DNA of 64,000 bases, from NCBI GenBank assembly GCA_012839185.1, contig DUNU01000002.1, positions 62,001-126,000 of the forward strand, given 5' to 3'. This stretch comes from Clostridiales bacterium (GTDB lineage Bacteria > Bacillota > Clostridia > Oscillospirales > Acutalibacteraceae). Positions 23,937-31,894 of this stretch are shown here, in pieces. The position numbers and the translations under genes were made by a program. The notes below the pieces were generated by a model. It searched no databases, had not been told where the DNA came from, and saw only the letters and a program-made list of their open reading frames with translations. Every line of letters starts with the position of its first letter. Position 1 is the first letter of the stretch.

Positions 23937-25052
23937 ATGAAAATTCAAATGCTGGTTCCCTGCCTTTTGGGCTTGGAAAAACCGATTGCCGACGAACTTA
24001 AGATGCTCGGTGCGGAAAATGTAATGTCCGAAAACGGCAGAGTTTTGTTTTCGGGTGATGCAAATATGCTCGCTCGTGCAAACATAAATTCCCGTTACGC
24101 AGAACGCATTCAGGTCATTGTCGGCTCATTCAAGGCACACACCTTCGACCAACTTTTTGAAGGCACAAAGGCTCTGCCTTGGGAAATGTGGATAGGAAAA
24201 ACCGATGCTTTTCCCGTAAAAGGCTATTCACTCAACTCCGATTTGTTCTCCGTTTCCGACTGTCAGTCAATCATAAAAAAAGCCGTCGTTGAACGACTTA
24301 AACTCAAATACAAAATCCCTTGGTTTGATGAAACGGGTGCTTTATATCAAATTCAATTTTCCATTATGAAAAATCAGGTAACACTTGCAATTGACACTTC
24401 AGGGGCGGGCTTACACAAACGCGGTTACCGACCCGTTTCAAATTTAGCTCCGATTAAAGAAACTTTGGCAGCGGCATTATGTGATTTTTCATATCTTCGC
24501 CACTATCACACGCTCTACGATCCCATGTGCGGCTCGGGTACAATCTTAGTTGAGGGAGCATTAAAGGCAAAGAATATCGCTCCCGGCATTCACAGACAAT
24601 TTACCGCTGAAAACTGGCAACAGATTCCCGAAAAAATTTGGTTTGACGAACGTTCAAGAGCAAAAGAGCTTGTCAAAACTGATATTGATTTTCATGCATT
24701 CGGCTCTGATATTGACGAAAAAGCCTTGGATATTGCACGTCAGAATGCAAAGCGGGCGGGAGTTGAAAATTTAATCACTTTTGAGAAAAAAGACATTAAA
24801 GATTTTGCTCCTACTACCGAAAAGGGAACTTTGATTGTCAATCCGCCTTACGGTGAACGGCTTGCGGATATTGAAACTGCTCGTGAAATATACAGAATAA
24901 TGGGCAAAGTTTTTGAAAGAAAACAGGGTTGGAGTTATTCAATCATTACTCCCGATGAAGATTTTGAACAACTTTTCGGGAAAAATGCAGACAAACGCAG
25001 AAAACTCTATAACGGAATGATCCGTTGTACGCTCTATATGTATTTCAAGTAA
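23937..25052 (+). CDS. THUMP-domain RNA methyltransferase, RlmL/YpsC-like
   Basis: A 371-residue class I SAM-dependent RNA methyltransferase. The N-terminal ~155 residues form a ferredoxin-like/THUMP RNA-binding module. The catalytic domain has the SAM-binding DPMCGSGT motif and the N6-adenine/N2-guanine methylase signature NPPYGER. It matches the single-domain group related to E. coli RlmL (23S rRNA m2G2445) and Bacillus YpsC. The modified position in this organism is inferred, not shown. Confidence 0.88.
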   Translation: MKIQMLVPCLLGLEKPIADELKMLGAENVMSENGRVLFSGDANMLARANINSRYAERIQVIVGSFKAHTFDQLFEGTKALPWEMWIGKTDAFPVKGYSLNSDLFSVSDCQSIIKKAVVERLKLKYKIPWFDETGALYQIQFSIMKNQVTLAIDTSGAGLHKRGYRPVSNLAPIKETLAAALCDFSYLRHYHTLYDPMCGSGTILVEGALKAKNIAPGIHRQFTAENWQQIPEKIWFDERSRAKELVKTDIDFHAFGSDIDEKALDIARQNAKRAGVENLITFEKKDIKDFAPTTEKGTLIVNPPYGERLADIETAREIYRIMGKVFERKQGWSYSIITPDEDFEQLFGKNADKRRKLYNGMIRCTLYMYFK

Positions 25053-25077
25053 AATTTAACAAGTCCCTGCATAAATA

Positions 25078-25113
25078 TAAAAAATCGGCATTAACTATGC
25101 CGATTTCTTTTTA
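25078..25113. terminator. Bidirectional terminator between methyltransferase and pduL
   Basis: AAATCGGCAT-N4-ATGCCGATTT stem flanked by an A-tract and a T-tract between convergent genes. Confidence 0.85.
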
Positions 25114-25120
25114 TAAATTA

Positions 25121-25693
25121 TCAGACGATTATACCCGTTGCATCTCTTGCCGCTAAAACAGCATTGGATTCGTCGGTATCAATATGCATTGCAAGTGCGA
25201 ATTTTTCACTTACACGAACAACGGTATCACCGAAAATAAGACTTCTGTCTGAACTGTCAATCTTAACGCTGACAATATCCTTATCTTTTACACCAAAATT
25301 TGCTGCATCTTCGGGTGTCATGTGGATATGCCTTTTGGCAACGATAACACCTTCGGAAATTTCTACTTCACCATTGGGACCGATGAGTTTACAACCTGGA
25401 GTGCCTGCAATATCACCGGACTCACGGACGAAAGCGGGAACACCGATTGATCTTGCATCAGTAGCGGAAATTTCAACCTGAGTTGCGGCACGCACGGGAC
25501 CTAAAATCGACACACCTGCAAGTTCTCTCTTAGAACCGACAACAGTAACACGTTCTTCGCAAGCGAACTGACCGGGCTGTGATAAATCCTTCTTATTTGT
25601 AAGTTCATAACCTGCACCGAACAAAGTTTCAAGATCTTCTTGAGTTACGTGTACGTGGCGGGCAGATGTTTCAACAATAAATTCTTTTGACAT
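25121..25693 (-). CDS. pduL: PduL-type phosphotransacylase
   Basis: Phosphate acyltransferase that interconverts acyl-CoA and acyl-phosphate, here probably acetyl or propionyl, feeding acetate kinase and ATP formation in fermentation. The 190 residues contain the two zinc-binding signatures of the family, RHVHV (H13, H15) and KRHIHM, and the GPVR and CKLIGP segments. It lacks the N-terminal encapsulation peptide of microcompartment forms and has no microcompartment neighbours, so it is probably a free cytosolic enzyme replacing Pta. The ATG at 25693 is chosen over one six codons earlier because GGTGG precedes it. Confidence 0.92.
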   Translation of the reverse strand: MSKEFIVETSARHVHVTQEDLETLFGAGYELTNKKDLSQPGQFACEERVTVVGSKRELAGVSILGPVRAATQVEISATDARSIGVPAFVRESGDIAGTPGCKLIGPNGEVEISEGVIVAKRHIHMTPEDAANFGVKDKDIVSVKIDSSDRSLIFGDTVVRVSEKFALAMHIDTDESNAVLAARDATGIIV

Positions 25694-25718
25694 AAAATTA
25701 CCACCGTTCAACTATATT

Positions 25719-25747
25719 ATTATACATCAGATGACTTAGAAAATCAA
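25719..25747 (-). promoter_or_regulatory. Sigma-A promoter of pduL
   Basis: TTGATT-N17-TATAAT on the minus strand. Confidence 0.75.
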
Positions 25748-25826
25748 GGGGAATTATCTTAGACATATAGAAAATTGAACATAATAGCAAGAACTTGTTT
25801 ATTATTAGGTTATTTGCAAAAAATAC

Positions 25827-25855
25827 TTGCAATTATTGCAGAAATGTGATAAAAT
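25827..25855 (+). promoter_or_regulatory. Sigma-A promoter of second M28 gene
   Basis: TTGCAA-N17-TAAAAT, 36 bp before the ATG. Confidence 0.7.
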
Positions 25856-25891
25856 ATTTACGATAATTTTATATCAGAAAGGAATTTGTCA

Positions 25892-27139
25892 ATGAAAGCA
25901 CAAGACGCATTGCCAAATTTGAACTCAAGAATTCGTGAATATGCGAATTACAGTGTTCGAGGAATAAAAAAACTAATCACTAAGACCGGCCCCCGTCCTT
26001 GCGGAAGTGAAGCGGAAAAACAAGCTCAGGAATATGTATTCAATGAACTAAAAACCGCAACTGATGACGTAATTATGGAAGAATTTACTGTTCATCCCAG
26101 AGCCTTTTTCGGATGGTTCAGAATTGATGCGGTCTGCCTTTTAGCAACTATCGTCCTACTAAACTTAGGACTTGCATATTTCGCAATTCCGCTTTTAGTT
26201 ATCTCAATTGCGGCTCTTGTGGGCGAATTTTTGCTCTATAAAGAGTTCTTAGATCCGCTTTATCCGAAAAAAACAAGTTATAACACTTTCGCCACGATAA
26301 GACCAACAGGAGAGGTTAAACGTCATATCATTTTCGGCGGACACGTTGACTCGTCTTATGAATGGAGTCCGACATATTACGGAAAAGCTCCCTTGATGTA
26401 TTTCTGCTTTATTTATCCCGCAGTCGGTCTTGGTCTTGCAGTTGTCAGCACAATCGTAGCTTGTGCCACCGGTCAGGGCTTCTCATTTATGGAGATTAGC
26501 GGAGCAAATATGATTCTTGCTCGTATTATGATCGCCTTCATCCCTGCATATTTCATTCTCTTTTTCTTCATTAACTACAAACGTCCCGTTGATGGTGCCA
26601 ATGACAATTTAACCGGTGTATTTACCTCCATTGCCATTCTTAAATTCATGAAAGATAACAATATTACTTTCGAAAATACTCAGGTTTCCTGTCTTTCTAC
26701 AGGTGGCGAAGAAGCAGGTCTTCGCGGTGCAAAAGCTTTTGCAAAGGCTCACAAAGACAAGTTGCTTGACCCTAATGTTGAAACAGTTTTTATCGCCGTT
26801 GACACCCTTCGCGACTATGATACAATGGCAATCTACAGAAGAGACCTTTCCGGTTTGGTTTGTCATGATATTCGTGCTTGCGAACTTCTCAAAGAAGCCG
26901 GCAAAGAGGCAGGCATAGATATGGAATATTCCGTTATTTTTGCCGGTGCTTCCGATGCTTGTGCAATGACACAGGCTGGTGTTACCGGTTGCTGCTTTGC
27001 CGCCATGGATCCCGGTCCGCCTCATTATTATCATACCCGTCTTGACACCTATGACAATATGGATTTCAAATCCGTTGAAAAAGGTTTCGAGATTATGGTT
27101 AATACCCTCTTCTTATTTGACGAAAAAGGTTTAGGTTAA
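25892..27139 (+). CDS. Membrane-embedded M28 family peptidase (paralogue)
   Basis: A 415-residue paralogue of the protein at 1548-2786, with the same layout: a hydrophobic hairpin at about 80-117, metal motif GGHVDSSYEW (H151, D153), a second pair of helices, then VDGANDNLTG, GGEEAGLRGAKAFA and YYHTRLDTYDNM. All five M28 metal ligand positions are conserved. There is no signal peptide. The start at ATG 25892 follows AGAAAGGAA; a TTG six bases earlier is less likely. Peptide substrate and membrane side are unknown. A monocistronic unit with promoter and terminator. Confidence 0.85.
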   Translation: MKAQDALPNLNSRIREYANYSVRGIKKLITKTGPRPCGSEAEKQAQEYVFNELKTATDDVIMEEFTVHPRAFFGWFRIDAVCLLATIVLLNLGLAYFAIPLLVISIAALVGEFLLYKEFLDPLYPKKTSYNTFATIRPTGEVKRHIIFGGHVDSSYEWSPTYYGKAPLMYFCFIYPAVGLGLAVVSTIVACATGQGFSFMEISGANMILARIMIAFIPAYFILFFFINYKRPVDGANDNLTGVFTSIAILKFMKDNNITFENTQVSCLSTGGEEAGLRGAKAFAKAHKDKLLDPNVETVFIAVDTLRDYDTMAIYRRDLSGLVCHDIRACELLKEAGKEAGIDMEYSVIFAGASDACAMTQAGVTGCCFAAMDPGPPHYYHTRLDTYDNMDFKSVEKGFEIMVNTLFLFDEKGLG

Positions 27140-27143
27140 GATC

Positions 27144-27173
27144 AAACGTCTGTCATTCCGACAGGCGTTTTTT
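27144..27173 (+). terminator. Terminator of second M28 gene
   Basis: AAACGTCTGTC-ATTCC-GACAGGCGTTT followed by TTT; one internal mismatch. Confidence 0.85.
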
Positions 27174-27202
27174 ACTCAAAAATGACGAAACAGAAGATAC
27201 AA

Positions 27203-27228
27203 TAAAAAATCCCCGCCAAAGGGCGGGG
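27203..27228 (-). terminator. Terminator of 45-residue small gene
   Basis: CCCCGCC-N4-GGCGGGG then ATTTTTTATT on the minus strand. Confidence 0.85.
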
Positions 27229-27286
27229 TATATGCACACTTACATTTTGCAAGACATTTTCAAGGAGTTTGGAGGAGACGGTTACA

Positions 27287-27424
27287 TCAGATAGAGTAGT
27301 TCGCCATCTCTTTGGAGATTTCGGTAAGAGCAATCAGTTTGAAGATTTTTCTTACGGATATACCTTTTTCAGCCTTGATTTCGTCCATGAGCATTTTTCT
27401 GGCTCTTCTCAATTCTTCGTACAT
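27287..27424 (-). CDS. 45-residue charged small protein
   Basis: I do not recognise this family. The ATG at 27424 follows GGAGG by seven bases. A consensus promoter lies upstream and a GC-rich terminator downstream, so it is a complete single-gene unit. The peptide starts MYEELRRARKML, is rich in Arg, Lys and Glu, and is predicted to be two helices joined near a Gly-Ile-Ser-Val-Arg segment, with a short ANYSI end. No signal peptide or membrane helix is seen. The basic helices could bind nucleic acid or a protein partner, but this is a guess. Confidence 0.6.
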   Translation of the reverse strand: MYEELRRARKMLMDEIKAEKGISVRKIFKLIALTEISKEMANYSI

Positions 27425-27478
27425 GACTTTACCTCCGTTATTTTTTTTGAGTTGTAGTTTACCTAACAACCATATACT

Positions 27479-27506
27479 ATTATACACATTTTTGCGATTT
27501 TGTCAA
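27479..27506 (-). promoter_or_regulatory. Sigma-A promoter of 45-residue small gene
   Basis: TTGACA-N16-TATAAT on the minus strand, both boxes perfect. Confidence 0.85.
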
Positions 27507-27759
27507 GGCATATTGCACAAAAACATCAAACACTTTTTGTGCAATATGACGAAATAATTTATTCGCACTTCCCCTTTAGAATAAACTAATATTTTTTCAA
27601 TCTGTAATATTTTTGTGAAATCTGCACAAGCAACACCTATTGTTTTTGTAAAAATCGCCTAAAATCCGCAACAAATCGAAAATTGACTTAAAAAAGTTTG
27701 TGAAACTATTTTTCATTAATAATACGATTTTTTTGAAAATTTGAAATATTTTGAAATGT

Positions 27760-27788
27760 TTGCAACAAAATCCGTTTTGAAATACTCT
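27760..27788 (+). promoter_or_regulatory. Candidate promoter of sigma-factor operon
   Basis: TTGCAA-N17-TACTCT, 35 bp before the TTG start. The overlapping TGAAAT words could instead serve as -35 elements for an ECF sigma factor, but no clear ECF -10 is seen. Confidence 0.45.
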
Positions 27789-27822
27789 AATAAGTGTCAG
27801 GCCGACAACATGAGGTGATAAT

Positions 27823-28335
27823 TTGAATAACATCGAGCTCGTTAAAAAAGCAAAGAAAGGTGATAACGACGCCTTTACACAACTTTATGTACAGTATGCC
27901 AACGATTTGTACCGATTTGCGTTATATTACATGAGCAATACGACCGATGCCGAAGATGCCGTTCAGGAGGCTTTGCTCGCGGCGTATAAGGCGTTGCCTA
28001 ATATTCGCAAAGAAAGTGCTTTTAAGTCATGGCTGTTCAAAATTTTATCTAACACATGCAAGAAAATGCTCATTAAAAGAAAAGAACGGGCAACGGGAAG
28101 TCTTGATGACATTATTTACAAGACTGCCGAAGAGAATACGGATTTAATAACCGAAATGACATTGGAAAATGCTCTTTCAAAGCTCAAACCGGAAGCGAGA
28201 GAAATCGTCTTGCTTTCCGTAATAGGCGGTTATTCATCAAAAGAAGTCGGCAAAATTGTCGGAAGAAAAGACTCAACCGTCCGTTCGGTGCTTTCACGAA
28301 GTTTAGAGAAACTGCGTGAGTTTATGGAGGAATAA
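27823..28335 (+). CDS. ECF-type RNA polymerase sigma factor
   Basis: A 170-residue sigma-70 family protein of the extracytoplasmic-function type. Region 2 covers about residues 10-80 (YRFALYYMSNTTDAEDAVQE and the Trp-Leu-Phe-Lys-Ile helix). Region 4 is near 115-168 (LKPEAREIVLLSVIGGYSSK, then DSTVRSVLSRS). It directs RNA polymerase to promoters responding to an envelope or other signal that is not known here. The start is a TTG with an excellent GAGGTGAT ribosome binding site eight bases upstream; the nearby ATG at 27810 runs straight into a stop. The beta-propeller membrane gene follows after two bases, so they are a regulator pair. Confidence 0.92.
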   Translation: MNNIELVKKAKKGDNDAFTQLYVQYANDLYRFALYYMSNTTDAEDAVQEALLAAYKALPNIRKESAFKSWLFKILSNTCKKMLIKRKERATGSLDDIIYKTAEENTDLITEMTLENALSKLKPEAREIVLLSVIGGYSSKEVGKIVGRKDSTVRSVLSRSLEKLREFMEE

Positions 28336-28337
28336 AA

Positions 28338-30521
28338 ATGGATATAAACAAATTAAACGATCCGGTAGAATTGCCGGACTCCCTTTCAGGAGAGAATGTT
28401 AAAAACAAATTAAGCGGAGTAAAGCAAAACAGAAAAAATCACTATGTTCTTAAATCAATTACTGCGATTGTCTGTGCCATTGCTCTGCTTGTCGGCGGAA
28501 TACATCTTGCGGATACGATAAGAGTTCATCGAATAAAAATCGACAAAGGCAATATTCAAATAAATCAACCTCTGGCTGTTACTCCCGTTTATCCCGAAGG
28601 TATCAAGACTTTTGACGATTACGGCGATATTTTGGGAATATTCCGAACACAGGCGAAAGGTATGATTGACCGAGATTACGTTTTTAATTTCGATTTGATG
28701 TTACAAAAAGATGCCGCCGATATAGCACCCGAATCATCAAACGCAGCAGTCGGTATGTTGTCTGACGGAGTCGGAATGGGCGGCGATGATGCGGACAGGA
28801 GTTTTTCGGAAACCAATTTACAGGTTGAAGGCATTGACGAGGCGGATATAATCAAAACCAACGGTGAATATATTTTCATTGTGGGGGACCATATCGCAGA
28901 CGAAGCCAATATCGATGCTCGCACTACCTCCCCTGATATCATGTACGATACCGCTATACCCTATGGATATTACTCCTATTATGAAAGCGGAAAAGCCATT
29001 CAAATTATTGATATAAACAATCTCGAAAATCCCGTTCTTATCAACACTCTTATACCGAAAAAACAGACCGAATGCAGATATAATATCAAAGATATGTATC
29101 TTTCGGGAGATACTTTGGCGATTGTTCTTGATTATTATATTTATTCCACAGAAAATAAACCTGTCGAACCGGAAACCGGTATTGATTTTGATACAAATGA
29201 GGCTGAAATCTGGCTTGCCGAGCAATATTCCGGTGCAATTATTTACGACATCAGCGACATTAACAATATAACCGAAACTGCCCGTTACACCACCAAAGGT
29301 TATAATATGGACAGCCGACTTGTAAACGGCAACCTGATTTTAATCAATAACTATTATGTGGATGTATGGTCAATTTATAATGGCTATACAAGCGGAAACA
29401 CCTGTATCCCGTCCGTTATCACCAAAGAAGGCGAAACATACTTAAACTGCGATTCCATTATCGCTTTGGACGATGACTCAAGTCAATATATCAATCTCTT
29501 AAGCGTTGCTCTTGACGGCTCCCGCAAAGAACAAGCACTCTCAATTTTGGGAGAATCAAGTGAAATATTCTGCAACGGGGACAACCTCTATGTAACAAGT
29601 GAAAACTGGAGTTGGGGAGATTGGGACACCGACGGCGGAATTGAATTCGTATTCGCTAACGGCGAAACATATAAAGTTTATTCAGCCACAACAATATTCA
29701 AATTCGACATTGCAAACGGCTCAATCACTTTTACCGCTGACGGAACCGTTCCCGGAGTTGCAAACGGCAGTTTTGCTCTTGATGAATATAAGGGCTATTT
29801 CAGAACTGCGGTTACTGTGAGAGGTAACGATTTCACCCGTTCCGCAGTCTTTGTTCTGGACAAAGATCTGAACATTGTCGGCTCGATTGACGAACTTCAG
29901 GCAGGAGAAGAAGTCAAGGGTGTTCGTTTCATAGGTGATACCGCCTATGTCGTAACCTTTATGCAGACCGACCCGCTGTTCGTTCTTGATATGTCAGACC
30001 CGACAAATCCTGTTGAAAAAGGACAACTTAAAATTACCGGTTTTTCCGATTATCTTCATCCCTACGGCGAATATATGATAGGTATCGGCTATGACGGCAC
30101 GGAGGACGGACTTAACGGCGGAAGCAAATTCAGTCTGTTTAACGTCTCGGATATGACAAACCCGACCGAAAGCGACAGAATGACAATTTCCAATGCCACT
30201 ATCTATAACTTTTCAAGCCGTGCATTTACAGTCGGCAAGAACGGAATGTTCGGTGTTCCAATAGAAATTTATAAATCACTTACAAGTGAGTATTATTACG
30301 ACCTCTTAATTCACGGTATTCAGACTTTCTCGGTCGTTGACGGAAAATTAGTCGGCGGCGGATTCTATGAGGCAACAAATCCGAATCAAGAAGAGTATAG
30401 ATATTTCCGTGTCCTTCGCGGTATTATCGTAAACGACTATATGTTGGTTGTTACCGAACACAGTGTCGATGTCTATAAAATCGGCGAAACCACCGCACCT
30501 GTTAAAACCTTAACATTCTAA
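28338..30521 (+). CDS. Membrane beta-propeller protein, probable sigma regulator
   Basis: A 727-residue protein with a cytoplasmic N-terminus of about 35 residues, one transmembrane helix at about 38-57, and a large extracytoplasmic region. That region matches the secreted beta-propeller family (PF09826 type): QVEGIDEADIIKTNGEYIF, IYDISDINN, then repeated blade strands such as FVLDKDLNIVGSID and FVLDMSDPTNPV. Its position two bases after an ECF sigma gene, and its single-span topology, suggest that it senses something outside and holds or releases the sigma factor. That role is an inference; the short cytoplasmic part has no recognisable anti-sigma zinc motif. Confidence 0.78.
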   Translation: MDINKLNDPVELPDSLSGENVKNKLSGVKQNRKNHYVLKSITAIVCAIALLVGGIHLADTIRVHRIKIDKGNIQINQPLAVTPVYPEGIKTFDDYGDILGIFRTQAKGMIDRDYVFNFDLMLQKDAADIAPESSNAAVGMLSDGVGMGGDDADRSFSETNLQVEGIDEADIIKTNGEYIFIVGDHIADEANIDARTTSPDIMYDTAIPYGYYSYYESGKAIQIIDINNLENPVLINTLIPKKQTECRYNIKDMYLSGDTLAIVLDYYIYSTENKPVEPETGIDFDTNEAEIWLAEQYSGAIIYDISDINNITETARYTTKGYNMDSRLVNGNLILINNYYVDVWSIYNGYTSGNTCIPSVITKEGETYLNCDSIIALDDDSSQYINLLSVALDGSRKEQALSILGESSEIFCNGDNLYVTSENWSWGDWDTDGGIEFVFANGETYKVYSATTIFKFDIANGSITFTADGTVPGVANGSFALDEYKGYFRTAVTVRGNDFTRSAVFVLDKDLNIVGSIDELQAGEEVKGVRFIGDTAYVVTFMQTDPLFVLDMSDPTNPVEKGQLKITGFSDYLHPYGEYMIGIGYDGTEDGLNGGSKFSLFNVSDMTNPTESDRMTISNATIYNFSSRAFTVGKNGMFGVPIEIYKSLTSEYYYDLLIHGIQTFSVVDGKLVGGGFYEATNPNQEEYRYFRVLRGIIVNDYMLVVTEHSVDVYKIGETTAPVKTLTF

Positions 30522-30529
30522 ACAAAGAT

Positions 30530-30560
30530 AACTCCGAGAGTATTAAACCCTCGGAGTTTT
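30530..30560 (+). terminator. Terminator of sigma/propeller operon
   Basis: AACTCCGAG / CTCGGAGTT stem followed by TTGC. Confidence 0.75.
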
Positions 30561-30568
30561 GCAAAACT

Positions 30569-30594
30569 AAAAAGGCTCGTTCTGAGCCTTTTTT
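30569..30594. terminator. Second, bidirectional terminator
   Basis: AAAAGGCTC-GTTCT-GAGCCTTTTTT. It probably also ends the convergent ftsEX operon behind vanY. Confidence 0.8.
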
Positions 30595-30604
30595 ATACGC
30601 TAAT

Positions 30605-31471
30605 TTAATTTTTATAAGATATTACGAAACCGTCGATATTGTTTCCGCTTATCGTATATGACTTAAATATCGGGACGGTAACCTTTGTTCCCTCACAGTA
30701 ATAAATGCTGTAACCATCGCATACAAGTGGGGACTTATGAGAATAGTCCTTGATATAATCAATATATTCTTCAAGACAAAAGCCATACTCTGAAACCACT
30801 TTTGCATGAGCCTTGCCGATATATCGAAAATGCCACGGTTCATTTGAAATTTTCGTGATATGAGTTTTCCCTTCGGGATAGCGGATAATAAAACCGTAGT
30901 CATCCGCATTCTCGGTAAACCAAGTGTATTCGGAGATTGAACCGATTGCGGCGGTTGTTCCGTCGTCATTAAGCAAAATCAAGTCGCAGGCAAGTCCTGT
31001 ATGATGTTCGGAAAAGCCCGCTTCCGAAGCCAAAACCGAAGCTCCGTCATAGCCGTATTCATTTATGCGATTTTCAAATATTGTTGCCTGCTCGTCATAA
31101 GTTCGATATGCTGAATTTACACAAACCGTTCCTATCCCTGTTTCTCTCTTGAATTTCTTAAGCATTTTATTCAATGCTTTAACGGTGTCTTTCTCAAGTT
31201 TTTCATTACCGTTACGTAAAGAATATGCTGAATTTTTCTTGCTTTTCAAAGAAACTATTTTCGGAGAATGGGAAAAATCATATTCATTTTCATAGTTAAC
31301 CAATACCAAATCGCCGGAATGAATGTCTCCCTGACTTTTTTTGATATTGACAAAAAGTACACCGTTTTCGGAATGAAGATCTCCAAACAGGAAAAAAAGT
31401 CCGGCAGACAACAATACGGTAACTAAAACTACCGCTATTATCAATCCTTTATGGACTCGTTTTTTATTCAT
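30605..31471 (-). CDS. D-Ala-D-Ala carboxypeptidase, VanY family (M15B)
   Basis: A 288-residue membrane-anchored zinc peptidase that trims the terminal D-Ala from peptidoglycan stem peptides outside the cell. An N-terminal transmembrane helix (about 9-29) precedes the catalytic domain with SAYRTYDEQ, the zinc ligands in SEHHTGLACD (His and Asp) and the final EPWHFRY histidine. About 45 further residues form a C-terminal beta-rich extension. It is the last gene of the ftsE-ftsX-M23-fucU-vanY run and its start overlaps the fucU stop in an ATGA. Vancomycin resistance is not implied; housekeeping VanY-like enzymes are common. Confidence 0.9.
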   Translation of the reverse strand: MNKKRVHKGLIIAVVLVTVLLSAGLFFLFGDLHSENGVLFVNIKKSQGDIHSGDLVLVNYENEYDFSHSPKIVSLKSKKNSAYSLRNGNEKLEKDTVKALNKMLKKFKRETGIGTVCVNSAYRTYDEQATIFENRINEYGYDGASVLASEAGFSEHHTGLACDLILLNDDGTTAAIGSISEYTWFTENADDYGFIIRYPEGKTHITKISNEPWHFRYIGKAHAKVVSEYGFCLEEYIDYIKDYSHKSPLVCDGYSIYYCEGTKVTVPIFKSYTISGNNIDGFVISYKN

Positions 31472-31884
31472 ATAACGCCCTTTTTGAGAATAATATTTGC
31501 ATAAAGAGCGGTTTCGCTTGTTGCAACGACAGCATAAGCGTCACGGGTGCGTTCATAAAATGCAAATCTCTCAATCTCGCTCATTTTTGACGGCTGATGT
31601 TTATCGATAATTGCCTGATATTCAGCCCAGATTGTCGGTGTCGGGTCGTCCTTTGTTGTGGACATAAGCATTACGGGACTGTCAACATAGGTGTCAAGCG
31701 GGAAAAGTTTTAATATCGCATCCAAAAGCTCAGGAACATTGTGTCCGTCAGCACGAACTAAACGTTGTGCATTGGAGGCGGCAGGAAAATTGCCGTCTCC
31801 GATAACAATTTCATCTCCATGTCCCATCTCGTGAAGAATTTTAAGTAGTTCGGGCGAAATTATATTGGGGATACCTTTAAGCAT
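31468..31884 (-). CDS. fucU: RbsD/FucU family sugar mutarotase
   Basis: A 138-residue member of the RbsD/FucU fold, which interconverts the anomers of L-fucose or D-ribose pyranoses. HEMGHGDEIVIGDGNFPA is the FucU signature with the catalytic His, and the C-terminal ETALYANIILKKGVI is also typical of FucU rather than RbsD. It lies 10 bp after the M23 hydrolase and overlaps vanY, so it is embedded in a cell-wall operon, with no fucose or ribose catabolic genes around. Confidence 0.88.
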   Translation of the reverse strand: MLKGIPNIISPELLKILHEMGHGDEIVIGDGNFPAASNAQRLVRADGHNVPELLDAILKLFPLDTYVDSPVMLMSTTKDDPTPTIWAEYQAIIDKHQPSKMSEIERFAFYERTRDAYAVVATSETALYANIILKKGVI

Positions 31885-31894
31885 GTTTCACTCC

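Larger units (their letters stand above)
27425..27822 (+). other. 398-bp gap between small gene and sigma factor
   Basis: It holds the small-gene promoter at 27479-27506 and a long A/T-rich stretch. From 27732 to 27783 TTTGAAAT or a close variant recurs five times with starts near 27732, 27740, 27750, 27759 and 27776. A candidate sigma-A promoter TTGCAA-N17-TACTCT lies at 27760-27788. I see no gene or riboswitch in it. Confidence 0.5.

Noticed and set aside
27597..27833. 78-codon minus-strand frame upstream of the sigma factor
   Set aside because: Phe/Lys-rich translation of A/T-rich promoter DNA, no ribosome binding site.
30605..31471. Vancomycin-resistance determinant
   Set aside because: VanY-type carboxypeptidase only; no vanHAX or vanRS, and it sits in a housekeeping wall operon.
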